A stretch of DNA of 15,136 bases from Podochytrium sp. JEL0797 (GCA_027596195.1 JADGJG010000635.1:1-15136); one strand, 5' to 3'. Counted from the stretch's first letter, positions 1-9,025 are shown. Program-made: numbers and translations. Notes: a model not told the origin generated them from the sequence alone.

Positions 1-223
1 TGTAGTTCAGCATCTTGGCGGAGATCTTGTAAGCCCTGAAGCGCTTCTTGTTGTCGAGCATTGGCACGCCAGAGTCCATAAGCTCCCCAATCTTGTTCAT
101 TTCGTCCTTCCAGGCGGGGAACGTGGTAAGACATTGCGTGGTAACCTCCAGACATGTGCAAGACTCGGTGCCGGTGCTGTGGGCGTGCGCAATGGGCTGG
201 TGAACTTCAGTGCAGTATTGCAT
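1..223 (-). CDS. Unrecognised protein, N-terminal part (runs off the left edge)
   Basis: An open frame begins at ATG 223-221 and stays open for 74 codons to the window edge, so the 3' part is missing. The product starts MQYCTEVHQP and contains a small cysteine cluster (ESCTCLEV..QC, about residues 20-31) followed by a Lys-rich stretch (DNKKRFRAYKISAK). I see no signal peptide or membrane segment and do not recognise the family. C- and G-ending codons dominate, as in the real genes here, and no stop interrupts the frame, which supports coding. Whether this is a complete first exon or continues in the same exon past the edge cannot be seen. The start is the only in-frame ATG near the 5' end. 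Confidence 0.45.
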   Translation of the reverse strand, partial: MQYCTEVHQPIAHAHSTGTESCTCLEVTTQCLTTFPAWKDEMNKIGELMDSGVPMLDNKKRFRAYKISAKMLNY

Positions 224-337
224 CGGTTGTTTCCGATTTTTGTCAAATTTTCGGGCTCCCCTTAACACACCGACCCACTCAATGGGTTAAATAATTCCAC
301 TTGATCAGTCAGCAATCCTGCAATTTATAATCAGAAA
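224..337. promoter_or_regulatory. Short intergenic region between possibly divergent genes
   Basis: These 114 nt separate the start of the minus-strand gene at 223 from the ATG of the possible plus-strand mini-gene at 338. If both genes are real this is a bidirectional promoter. I see an AT-rich patch (AATTTATAATC, about 322-332) a few bases before the plus ATG but no convincing TATA box or repeated motif. Confidence 0.25.
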
Positions 338-618
338 ATGGCATCCGGAAACGCTTCGTCCATCCCGGCGACCGTATGTCTTCCGTCCCACTTACAGACC
401 CTCCACTCCCATCTTGTTGGAGCAGTCGCAATGGAGAGTTATTATTTTTTCTACCTCCTCAATTACATTGAAATAGTGTCGAAATAGTGATTCGGCCAAG
501 AGGATGAAGTTGAATGTGGGCAGACACAAAAAAACTCTCTATATTTTAACCAGGTATCTTTCAGGAGGGGGAAACTGGCTTCTCCGATCGAGACGCGTCA
601 TGGGAACCTTTGAATTAA
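338..618 (+). CDS. Possible two-exon mini-gene, 29 aa
   Basis: ATG 338 opens a 12-codon exon (338-373, MASGNASSIPAT) ending at a perfect GTATGT donor. A pyrimidine-rich stretch ending TTTCAG at 559-564 gives an acceptor that continues the frame as EGETGFSDRDASWEPLN to TAA 616-618. An AATAAA overlaps the stop, the same arrangement as in the gene ending at 9685. The intron would be 374-564 (191 nt), longer than most introns here, so a further small exon could be hidden in it. The peptide is hydrophilic and I do not recognise it. The evidence is splice-site quality, a preserved frame and the poly(A) signal, not homology, and chance is a real alternative. Confidence 0.3.
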
Positions 619-623
619 ATAAA
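618..623 (+). promoter_or_regulatory. AATAAA poly(A) signal of the 338-618 mini-gene
   Basis: An exact AATAAA overlaps the last base of the TAA stop and is followed by A-rich sequence. It supports, but does not prove, a transcript ending here. Confidence 0.25.
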
Positions 624-805
624 AATATAAAAAAACCTTCAAGGATAATAACAGAAGTCTGGCTTCTTCTTCCGTAGTCACACAAAGTCAAAAGTTGCAA
701 GGAAAAAGAAGAAAAAAGTCAATTTTCCTTAATACAAAAAAACCCTGACCACCACACTGCCATCCCCCGTTATCGTCCCTCCCAAAAGAAAATCCCGCCC
801 CCCAT
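619..805. other. Intergenic, 3' flank of the Ca2+-ATPase
   Basis: This is A/T-rich spacer with several A and T runs between the possible mini-gene (+) and the pump stop codon (-). No further gene or clear structure was found. Confidence 0.4.
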
Positions 806-3800
806 TCATCTCCTCCCCGCCCCAGACGAAGAAGCCGCCTCCGCAACAGCAACCTGATGCGGATGCAACGGACTCGTCGGCGTCCCAGGGTTACTCGTCC
901 TCCGATTCCCCCTCAAAAAGTTGTACACAGTCAACTTTGTCAACACCATCTTCATGTTGATACTTCTCCTCAACTCCTGGAAACTACCTCTACGCTCGGG
1001 CGTCGAAGCCGATGAATCCGCGGCATCGTCTTGCTGTTGCTGCGTGTCGATGGACAAGTGTGGGCGACGGAAAGGTGGGGAGGAAGGTGTGACGTCGATG
1101 GGTTCGACGGAGGCGTCAAGAAAGACGTGACGCGTGGTGTAATCGTTGGTGTCGAATCCAAACACGTTGAATGCTTCGTTCGGGATCTGTTTTCAAGCCC
1201 CCGAGTCAGAAACCCCCGTCCACAAAAAACAAACAGAGAAATGGGACTCACCAAACGAATAATCATACCCCACGGAATCGAAAGGGAACCCCCAATCACA
1301 CAAACAAGCCACTGAAGGCCATTCAAGGATGTGGTTTGGAACACCACGTCGCCGTACTCGACAATCAAGGCTTGGGCCATGGCAATCACGAGCACAATGA
1401 TAAAGAAGGGCGGGTTTTGAGAAATGCCTTTGAAACAGTTGAGGTGGTTGTCGATTCTTCGGGAACTATAAAAAAAAGGGGGAGGCGGGGTCAGTTCAAC
1501 GTCAACAACGCGAAAAAAAGGAAGGAGCACTTACTTGACCAAACTAAACAACTGCAACATCACAAACGTATTAAACACCATCGTCTTCACAACCAACCTC
1601 TGATACACCACAACAGCATCATCCTCCCCATGTCCCCAAATCCCACCCGCATCAATCAACTCCTGGAACCCAAGCAAATACGCCGCCGTGAACAGCATCA
1701 CGAGGTTCACTGAAACCTGCAACAGGGCTTGTCCGATAATCATTTTCCACATGTTGAAGCTGATCAAGGGCGCTTTTTTGCTCTCGGGTGGGCGTTGGAG
1801 GAGCTCGTTGGTCGGGAGTTCCGTTGCGAGGGCGAGGGCCGCGAGGGTGTCCATGATGAGGTTGACCCAGAGGAGTTGGACGACTGTGAGGGCAGAGCTT
1901 TCGTTGGAATCGACCATAGCGGAAACGAGTGTGACGGTAACTGAAAAAAAAACAAAAAGCATTAGCATGACACACACACTCACAAACCCCCCAGACATAC
2001 CAGCACTAATATTCACAGTCAACTGAAACTGCAAAAACTTTTTCACAGAGTCATTCACACTCCTCCCCCACAAAATCGCCTTCACAACACTCGAGAAAGA
2101 ATCATCCATCAGAATAATACTACTCGCTTCCTTGGCAACCTCCGTCCCCGCAATCCCCATCGAGAACCCAATATCCGCCATCTTCAACGCAGGTCCATCA
2201 TTCGTCCCGTCCCCAGTCACAGCCACAGTCTCCCCCAACTGCTTCAATTTCCCCACAAGCACCTGCTTATCCATCGGCGAAGACCGCGCCAACACTTGCA
2301 ACTTTGGAATCATCTCCAACATCTTTTCACTACTCATCTTGCGGAACACTTCTCCCTCCATCACAATCCCTCCGCGTTGATAAATCCCACACTTGGTCGC
2401 AATACTCTTGGCCGTCATGATATTATCCCCCGTCACCATCCGCACAAACACCCCCGCGTCCTGACACGCCTTGACTGCCTCAATGACTCCAGGCCGCAAA
2501 GGGTCCTCAATCCCCACAATCGACGCAACTGTCAACAACTTCCCTGCAAACTCGGCAAACGACAACCCATGCGACAACACATCCGCATCCGTCACAACCT
2601 CATCCTCCGAAACATGACTCTCAATAAACGATCCAACAACTGACCCACTTCCCCACCCAGACCCACCACCAGCAGCAGCAGGCGCCGGGATCGCAAGCAA
2701 ACTGCTCGAACTGAGCAACGGGTTCGTCGCGTCATCCAACAGCTGCGGCGTACTCGCCGCGGGGGAACTCATCATGTCAGGCGACACGGCCCGCACGATG
2801 CCTTCATGCTCGACAGACAAGAAATTGTTCTTTTCCTTCTCACGGTCGTCACGCTTCGCTTCCACCACACGGTCGCGCAACGTTCCGTTCAAAATGCTCG
2901 TAAACTCGGACTCGCTAAACTCGCGGTACGCGATGCAAATCGTGCGCAGAGATTGCACCGCGAATCCTTCAATCAAATTCGAACAGTCGGTCCGCAGTTT
3001 CTCGTCCAACGGGAACAAAACACTCGTGTGTGGGTTCGAGCGCGATCCGGGAGCTGGGACGGCGCTGAGTGGGCGACGTTTGCTGCTGCCGGGAGTCACG
3101 CGCGGGTGCGATTCAGCCGCGTTGCGGATGGATTCGTTTTGGATGGCGGTGGGGGACGGGTTGAAAGGGAGGAGGGCGATGCGGTTGCAGTATTTGAGAA
3201 CGACTTCGGGAGCTCCCTTCACGTGGATGCGGTAGACTGGTTCCGCGCCGGGTCGCGTCACTTTGACGAGGGTAGCCATGGACTTGCGTTCAGACGAGAA
3301 GGGGTACACTTGCACGACCGTCACCGTCTCGTCTTTGCGGATTTGGCGGTAATCGTATCCAGACCGTTCAGCCCACTCGAGCATGGCGATTTCCGTCTTG
3401 CTCCCAATCAACTCCGTCTTGCCCATGGCGTCGGTGGCTTCGAAAGCACTCGAGTTGACAGACACACCTTCCATCACAACCTCCAACAACTCCAACCCAG
3501 AAGGACCGGGCACCTTCCCCGACGTCGACGTCGACAAGGATCCCGCATCCGAAGCCGCCGTACCCGCAGAAACACCCTCCAACTTCTCCCGCAACCCAAC
3601 CACCTCCTCAGCACCTTCAAACATGGCATTCTTCCCAACAACCCCAGTCACAACCGTCATCCGATTCTGCGTCAACGTTCCCGTCTTATCCGAACAAATC
3701 GTGGTCGCATTCCCCATCGTCTCACACGCACTCAACACCCTCACAAGATTATTGTCCTTCATCATCCTCGTGGTCGCATACGCCAAACTCAACGTAACAG

Positions 3801-5192
3801 CCAACGGCAACCCTTCAGGAACAGCAACCGCCACAATCGCGATACTCACCAACAAAATCTTGACAAACTGCGCGGCAACTTGGTCTCCGCTTTCTTGTGC
3901 GTCACCGTCCCCGAATCCGTTCGATCGGAGAACCACGATAATGTATTTGAGGGCCAGCATGCAGAACAGGAGGATCGCGAAGGCGGTGCCGAGTTTGGCG
4001 ATACGTTCGGCGAGGCCGTCGAGTTTGACTTGGAGGGGTGTGTCTTCGTTTTCGGTTCGCATGGCTAAGGGCGTGGTGGGGTGAGTGGGTTGATAAGTTT
4101 TTTGGCAGAATCGAAATAAAATTCAACGAACCCATCATGATGGCACCAAAGAAGGAATGCTCGCCCACACCCGTGACAACATATCTTCCAATTCCCTCCG
4201 TAACCTAGAATTCGACACACGCAGAGGGGATTCAGTTAAAAAAAAATCACAATTTCCATCAAAACAAAAATGCACAAACCTTGCTCCCAGAAACAATGAA
4301 CAAATCATGCCCAACCCCCTTCCGAATCGCATCCGTCTCTCCAGTCGCTGAAGACTCATCGCACTTGAGTCCCATCCCCGAGATAAACACACCATCAGCG
4401 GCAATCACGTCACCGGGCTCAAGGAGCAGGATATCACCCACGAGAATGTCGTAGATGGAAATGAGTTGGGTTTTGGAGTCGCGGATTCCCTTGACGCTGC
4501 GGTCTTCCTTTTTGGCGTTGAGTTTGCGGAACTGTTTTTCCTTTTGGAGGTCTGAAAGGCGAAAGAGGGGGTGTTCAGTGTGCGTGTTTGTGAGTCATTG
4601 GCGAGAAAACGCGGCACCATTGATGGAGGAGGCCAGCACGACAATGATGACGGCCACGAGGACAGAGAAGCCCTCGACCCAGTGGATGCGCTGGGATGGA
4701 TCCGGCTCGTTGATGTCCTCAGTGATTCCAATTGCAAGCGAAATGAAGGACACGACGGACAGCAGGATCATGATTTTGTCAGAGAGAGCCTTGAGCATGT
4801 CTAGAAGAATTGGTTAGAAAGGGATTAATGCGAATCGATGACTTACAGTAGAAGATTGACTTTGGCTGCACTTCCGGCAACCTGTTTCTGCCAAAAGCCT
4901 TTTCACGCGCTGCCTTGTCTTCCTTTGTGTGCGTGTGCAGACCCTCCTCCTCGGTCACTTTCAGCCCGGCCAAGATCCCCGCTGGGCCGCCGCACTGCGC
5001 CAGCAACGAGTGGTCCTTGAAGGGCGCAACGAGAGCCGCGAGTTGCGAAGCGCTGAAGCCAAACTGTTGGTGCGAAACGGAGGCGTTTGAAAGCAACGGC
5101 GTGCGCTCGTCGTGTTCGTGTTCGTGTTCGTGTTCTTCGTGGTGCGTGGCCGCGTGTTGCGACCCGTTGATCTGCACTACCACTCCTGCCAT
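806..5192 (-). CDS. PMC1: P2B-type Ca2+-transporting ATPase (PMCA/Pmc1 family), 8 exons, 1312 aa
   Basis: It pumps Ca2+ out of the cytosol with ATP; fungal members mostly sit on the vacuole. Exons: 4847-5192, 4618-4800, 4280-4551, 4132-4204, 2001-4064, 1535-1940, 1252-1465, 806-1186. All introns are GT..AG and every junction restores family sequence. Visible landmarks are TM1 about 124-141, TM2 157-175, the actuator TGE at 246-248, TM3 about 317-338, PEGLP in TM4 (E375), DKTGTLT with phospho-acceptor D417, SERKSMA (K552), KGAPE (K574), TGDGTNDGP (about 908-916), TM5 Asn976, and TM6 Asn1006/Asp1010 as Ca2+ ligands. The N-terminus is His/Glu-rich with an acidic dileucine (DERTPLL, 28-34). Two low-complexity inserts (about 593-644 and 677-797) enlarge the nucleotide-binding domain. 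The tail carries RRGSF followed by a basic amphipathic stretch (1255-1282) resembling a calmodulin-binding autoinhibitor. The start was chosen as the first ATG giving the hydrophilic N-terminus. Family assignment is very secure; the PMC1 symbol is by family. Confidence 0.96.
5112..5135 (-). repeat. Hexanucleotide microsatellite encoding (His-Glu)4
   Basis: Four perfect copies of GTGTTC on the plus strand encode alternating His-Glu in the pump's N-terminus (around residues 20-27), immediately before the DERTPLL motif. The unit is six bases, so changes in copy number would keep the frame. Confidence 0.85.
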
Positions 5193-5740
5193 TTCTTTGT
5201 AAAAAAAAAGTAACAACACGCGTGGCGGCAAAAGTAATAAGACTCATGAATTTGTCCATCACGCGCCAAAAGGTTCAAACCCATCCAACTTTGATATGAA
5301 AGAAATGGAAGGAAGAGAAACAGAGACCACTCTGCAGTCCCCTTTATCCACTGGAGGGAATCCACAAGAATTCACCAGCGAGCCAACTTTAGAGGATTAC
5401 ACCAAAAAAAAAGCGGCGGCGTTCGCGCGGCCTTCCAACAAAATCGTGACAAAATCGTGCCCCCTTCCCGATATCGTGAGACAAAACAGGGGGTGGAAAG
5501 TCTCCCCATCGGCACATGTGCTACTACCAGCAAATAAATAAACAAAGAAATGATGTTACAAATAGCTCATTTCTATCTCATTTTCCATTAATAATATCTT
5601 TGACGCGAACAATCAAAATACGCATTCTTTTTCTTAACATACAATTTCCACACCAACACAGCATCAATGATCCCCCTCACTCCCATTCAGCATAACAAAG
5701 CAAATAAAAACAAGATTCCCCCAAAAAACTATATCACGGC
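5193..5740 (-). promoter_or_regulatory. Intergenic: Ca2+-ATPase promoter and subtilase 3' flank
   Basis: The 548 nt contain no convincing gene. Next to the pump ATG is a pyrimidine-rich leader on the minus strand. About 250-290 nt upstream the hexamer ATCGTG occurs three times on the plus strand (5443-5448, 5454-5459, 5473-5478), the first two within AAAATCGTG. I looked for the calcineurin/Crz1-type element that controls yeast PMC1 and found only near matches (GTGGCGGCA near 5222), so no such site is claimed. Confidence 0.35.
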
Positions 5741-7575
5741 TCAGCAATCCACTCCCTCAAAGCAACACGCGGTACACGACGGGTCAATCAAGCACTTGGG
5801 GAACGGACACACATTGTCACCAGGCTCCTCCGGGTCCTCCGGGTCTTCAGGGTCCTCCTGCAAAAAACCCCCAATTCAATTTCTCATTGCAATCAACCAA
5901 AAAGCAAAAAAAAACTCACAGGGTCCTCAGGGTTAGGCTCCGGCGCCTCAATCGTAACATCCGCAAACAACAACACGTTGGGAGTATCCTTTGGAACTCC
6001 CGCCACAGCTCCACGCGTTCCGATCGCTTTGACGTAATCCTTCACGTCCTTGACAGTCTCAAAGTCGCGTTGTCCCATCGCCAAAGCCAACACTCCGCAA
6101 GCATGCGGACTCGCCATCGAGGTTCCCGAGATGGTGTTTTCGCGTCCATTGTTCCACGAGGATGTAATGTCGACTCCGGGCGCGATAATATCGACACACT
6201 TGCCCTTCTCCGAGAAAGAAGCGAGTCGATCATTCCGATCCGACGCAGCAACCGTCAACGCCTCCTTCACTCTCGCCGGAGAAAGCTTACAAGCATCCCC
6301 CGCCGAATTCCCCGCCGCCACCGCCATGGCGACACCATTCTCAATAACAGCGCGCACAGCCGCGTCGAGGGCCGCAGAGGCGCCACCGCCGAGAGACATG
6401 TTGGCCACAGACTTGCGACCCGACTTGGGCGCGTTCGTGCCGACCCATTCGATGCCGGCAATCACGTCCGAATTCGTTCCAGATCCTTGACCGTTCAGCA
6501 CCTTGACGCAAATGAGGTTGACTTTTTTGGCGACTCCATAGGTGGCTCCGCCGACTATTCAATGCCACACAGAAAAAAATGATCGAGAGTCAGATCAATG
6601 CACCAAAACAAGGGGGTTACTCCATCACTCACCAGTTCCAGAAACATGCGTCCCATGTCCATTCCCATCCCGATCATTCCTATCATCCGAAAACGATTTC
6701 CCGACACGCGCCCTCCCTTCAAAATCCTTGTGCGCAACATGACACCCAGTGTCAATAATATAAGCATCCACACCTTCCCCAGCCGAGTCGGGGTACGCGT
6801 ATTGCTTGGGAAGTGGCAACGTTCTCGATCCGATTCTCTGTTTGTTTCGAATGCGGGGATGAGTCAGAGATACAAACCCTCCGGGGGGGGGGGAGCCTTA
6901 CCGCGAGTCCCCAAGACGGCGGGTTCTGCTGGTTCTCCAACAACGTCACAACTTGGTCTTGCTCCACATACGCAACCTCTGGCAATTTCTATTCCCACAC
7001 ACACAAATTTGAAATCAATTTTTTGTTTTGGCGTGTGGCACGTGTGGCGCTCTCTCAAACACTCACCTCAAGACTCTTTGCCAACACAGCCGGCAATTTT
7101 GCCATGTACCCGCTGAACCCGTCCATAACGTATCGTCTCACGATGCTAAAGTCTGGGAACACGAGGTCAGCGGTGGCGTCATCGGCTTGGATTTGCAGCG
7201 GGTTCGCGGTGCTTGTGGACATGAGGTTCGTGAGCCAGGACTCGTGGGAAGCGATTGTGGAAAGGGGAGTGCCTGTTTTGAACACGATGATGTACTGCAA
7301 AAGAGAAGCGTGAGAGAGTGAGCGAGAGTGAAGTGGCGTTTAAGACACCCGGGGATGGGAAAATGAAAAAGAGCCACAAAGATGCGGGGAGAGAAGGGGC
7401 GGGGTGCGAATGCGCAAGGAGCGCAGAGAGAGGCGACAAGATGGCTTACCTGGTTGTCGATGGGGGTTCCTGCAACCGCTGAGGCGGTGGGCAGAAGGGG
7501 CGTGCTGTTGGGCACTGGGGTAGCAAAGGCGCCGATGGCGAGAGCCGCAGTGGCGATGATGGAGGCGATCTTCAT
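5741..7575 (-). CDS. Secreted proteinase K-type subtilisin-like serine protease with Cys-rich tail, 6 exons, 465 aa
   Basis: A secreted endopeptidase of family S8A. Exons: 7450-7575, 7067-7294, 6902-6988, 6633-6837, 5920-6554, 5741-5857, all with GT..AG introns and consistent phases. Residues 1-18 form a signal peptide (hydrophobic [13 protein letters not shown], then TPVP). Residues about 43-120 are an inhibitor-I9 propeptide ([24 protein letters not shown]). The mature domain begins near [10 protein letters not shown] (about 140). The catalytic triad is Asp176 (IIDTG), His208 (GHGTHVSG) and Ser361 (GTSMASPH), with oxyanion Asn298 (AAGN), spaced as in proteinase K. After the catalytic domain come EDP repeats (about 425-437) and a 22-residue six-cysteine tail ending at Cys465. 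Intron 5 falls exactly between EDP repeats. Intron 3 carries 11 consecutive G (6883-6893). Likely roles are nutrient acquisition or host/substrate degradation, which is inference. Confidence 0.95.
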
Positions 7576-8115
7576 TTGAGTTCAGAGGAGAGAGGTGCAA
7601 CAACCAACTTGGATTTTGCAGAGTTTTTGTTTCGAAGGTTGGGAGCGAAATGGCGTCGAAAGCCCGTGCCACAAAAATCGTCATTTCGTATCGGAGCCAC
7701 CCCTCCAATCGGGCCACGAAGATGCCGCGTCCATGAGATAGAAAAGCCACCCGAGAACAGATGGTGTCTTTTCTTGATGGGTGTTGTCCCATTCGCGTTT
7801 TGGACTGCGGAATAAATTGGACTGCGAGAATCGTCGATGGATGCGAATTTTTCTCTTTCCTCTCTTTTTAAGATTGAACTGCGAATTAGAAGAACCGCCT
7901 CATGTAATGAGCAACCAATTAACACAGTAAAATTGCCCGAGAGGGAGGACTTTTGAACAACTGTCAACTTCGTGACAGTTTCCGCCGACTCTCCCGACGG
8001 ATAAACTGAATGCAGTGCGCTTTTCTTCTTCTTCCTTCATTAATAGGTTTCATGATTTTGTTTATTTTCTCAAACAAGGAGGTGCATGAATCAAGAGACA
8101 AAACACGAGGATGGA
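7576..8115 (-). promoter_or_regulatory. Subtilase upstream region with three TTGRACTGCG motifs
   Basis: No gene is convincing in these 540 nt between the 3D-protein stop and the subtilase ATG, although short chance frames exist. On the plus strand the decamer TTGGACTGCG occurs at 7800-7809 and 7817-7826, and TTGAACTGCG at 7874-7883, about 225-310 nt upstream of the subtilase start. Three near-identical copies in 85 nt suggest a binding site for a regulator or a local duplication. Confidence 0.4.
8061..8066 (-). promoter_or_regulatory. AATAAA poly(A) signal of the 3D-domain gene
   Basis: The minus strand reads AATAAA 50 nt past the stop codon at 8116, a normal place for fungal 3'-end formation. 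Confidence 0.4.
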
Positions 8116-8812
8116 TCACTTTGGAACCGGAAAGGAATCTCCATGACACACGCCGTTTTCGAAAATCTTGGAGGCCGTGTTGACGGGCCAGTCGGGGGAT
8201 GGGTTGATGACAACTGTGCCCCCCGACATGCGAGTCACGGCATTTTCGCAGTTCAGCAACGGTTGTCCTTGTTTCTCGCTTCCTCCGATATACAAATCGA
8301 CATGCAGAATTCCTGGAACGGAACAAAAATTTATGAGGAAAGGGGTCAAAAAAGGGGTCGATCCAAAAAAGGCGTCAAAATTCAAGTTCACCTTTTTCGA
8401 AGTCCCGCGTACACGGCACACACCCATCCTCACGAACATAATACTTTCTCAAATGAGGCACATAAATCCTATCCCCCGCGCGGAAAAGTCTCGAATCACA
8501 CGCAAACGTGGACGGCCGCTCGAACGTGCCGAGATCCTCGGTCGCATTCGCATGCAACACGGGAGAATCAATCACGGTCGTGCCAAAGTGATTCTTGCCG
8601 TCGTCGTTGTCGTCGAATCCGTACGCTGTGATCATGAATCCTGTGAGGATTTGGTTGGGGCCGGGAGGGAAGGGGTAGGATGCGAGGGGGGTGTCGGGTC
8701 CAGTGTTGGCGGCGCGTTTGATGAGGACGGTGGTGATGGTGATGATGAGAACTGCGAGGGTGGCGCAGCTGATTGCGATGAGGATGCTTCGCTTTGATTT
8801 TGGGCAGTTCAT
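8116..8812 (-). CDS. Type II membrane protein with 3D (Asp-Asp-Asp) double-psi beta-barrel-like domain, 205 aa
   Basis: Exons 8392-8812 and 8116-8312 flank a 79-nt GT..AG intron whose removal joins FEKG to ILHVDLYIGG. ATG 8812 is the first in-frame ATG. A short basic N-terminus (PKSKR) precedes one membrane helix at about 9-31, so the rest should face the lumen or the outside. The remainder resembles the bacterial 3D fold (lytic transglycosylase/YabE/RlpA-like): ITAYGF..FGT, then ACDSRLFRAGDRIYVP, YYVREDG and HVDLYIGG, giving the three spaced aspartates D106, D129 and D146. Cysteines at 105, 131, 134, 162 and 196 suggest disulfides in an extracellular domain. Substrate unknown; by analogy a cell-wall polysaccharide is plausible. 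The gene is divergent from 9185-9685. The gene model is firm; the domain call is by motif only. Confidence 0.78.
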
Positions 8813-8874
8813 GTTCGTACAGAGGGTGATATTTGATGCTAAGCTTTTCAGATTTTTTATAGCGCTTCCGCGCA

Positions 8875-8965
8875 ACCCCTTCAACAAAGTTCGATTCTGA
8901 TGAACCCGAATCGAGCTGAGGTACGGGACCCCTTCAACCAAATTCCATTCATCGAGCTGAGGTAC
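8875..8965. repeat. Imperfect tandem duplication in the divergent promoter
   Basis: Unit 1 (8875-8924) and unit 2 (8928-8965) both start ACCCCTTCAAC and end with the identical 15-mer ATCGAGCTGAGGTAC (8910-8924 and 8951-8965). Unit 2 lacks about 12 internal bases. The pair lies 63-153 nt upstream of the 3D-protein ATG, where promoter elements are expected. Confidence 0.75.
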
Positions 8966-8977
8966 ACCCTAATTTCT

Positions 8978-9025
8978 TAATCGACTGAATGCAACTAATA
9001 TTGCTCGGCTAATAATCGACTGAAT
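8978..9025. repeat. Direct repeat TAATCGACTGAAT x2
   Basis: The 13-mer TAATCGACTGAAT occurs at 8978-8990 and 9013-9025. Its core (ATCGACTGA) is one base short of the ATCGAGCTGA core in the neighbouring tandem repeat, so the 372-nt divergent region carries four related copies in total. This could be a shared operator for both flanking membrane-protein genes. Confidence 0.65.

Noticed and set aside
2806..4068. 420-codon plus-strand open frame opposite exon 5 of the Ca2+ pump
   Set aside because: It is antisense to a certain coding exon, Arg/His-rich, and explained by the C-ending codon bias of the real gene.
3383..4084. Plus-strand 233-codon frame opposite the pump
   Set aside because: Same antisense effect; no independent support.
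5193..5231. Pump start 13 codons upstream of ATG 5192
   Set aside because: It would need a non-ATG start; ATG 5192 gives a normal hydrophilic N-terminus.
5268..5282. tRNA B-box-like GGTTCAAACCC
   Set aside because: No matching A box, acceptor stem or anticodon arm could be fitted around it on the plus strand.
5887..6582. Plus-strand 231-codon frame opposite the subtilase catalytic exon
   Set aside because: Arg/Ser/His-rich shadow of the protease exon; catalytic motifs on the minus strand settle the coding strand.
8086..8797. Plus-strand frames of about 180-210 codons opposite the 3D-domain gene
   Set aside because: They overlap both exons and the intron of the minus-strand gene with no family features; composition is antisense-like.
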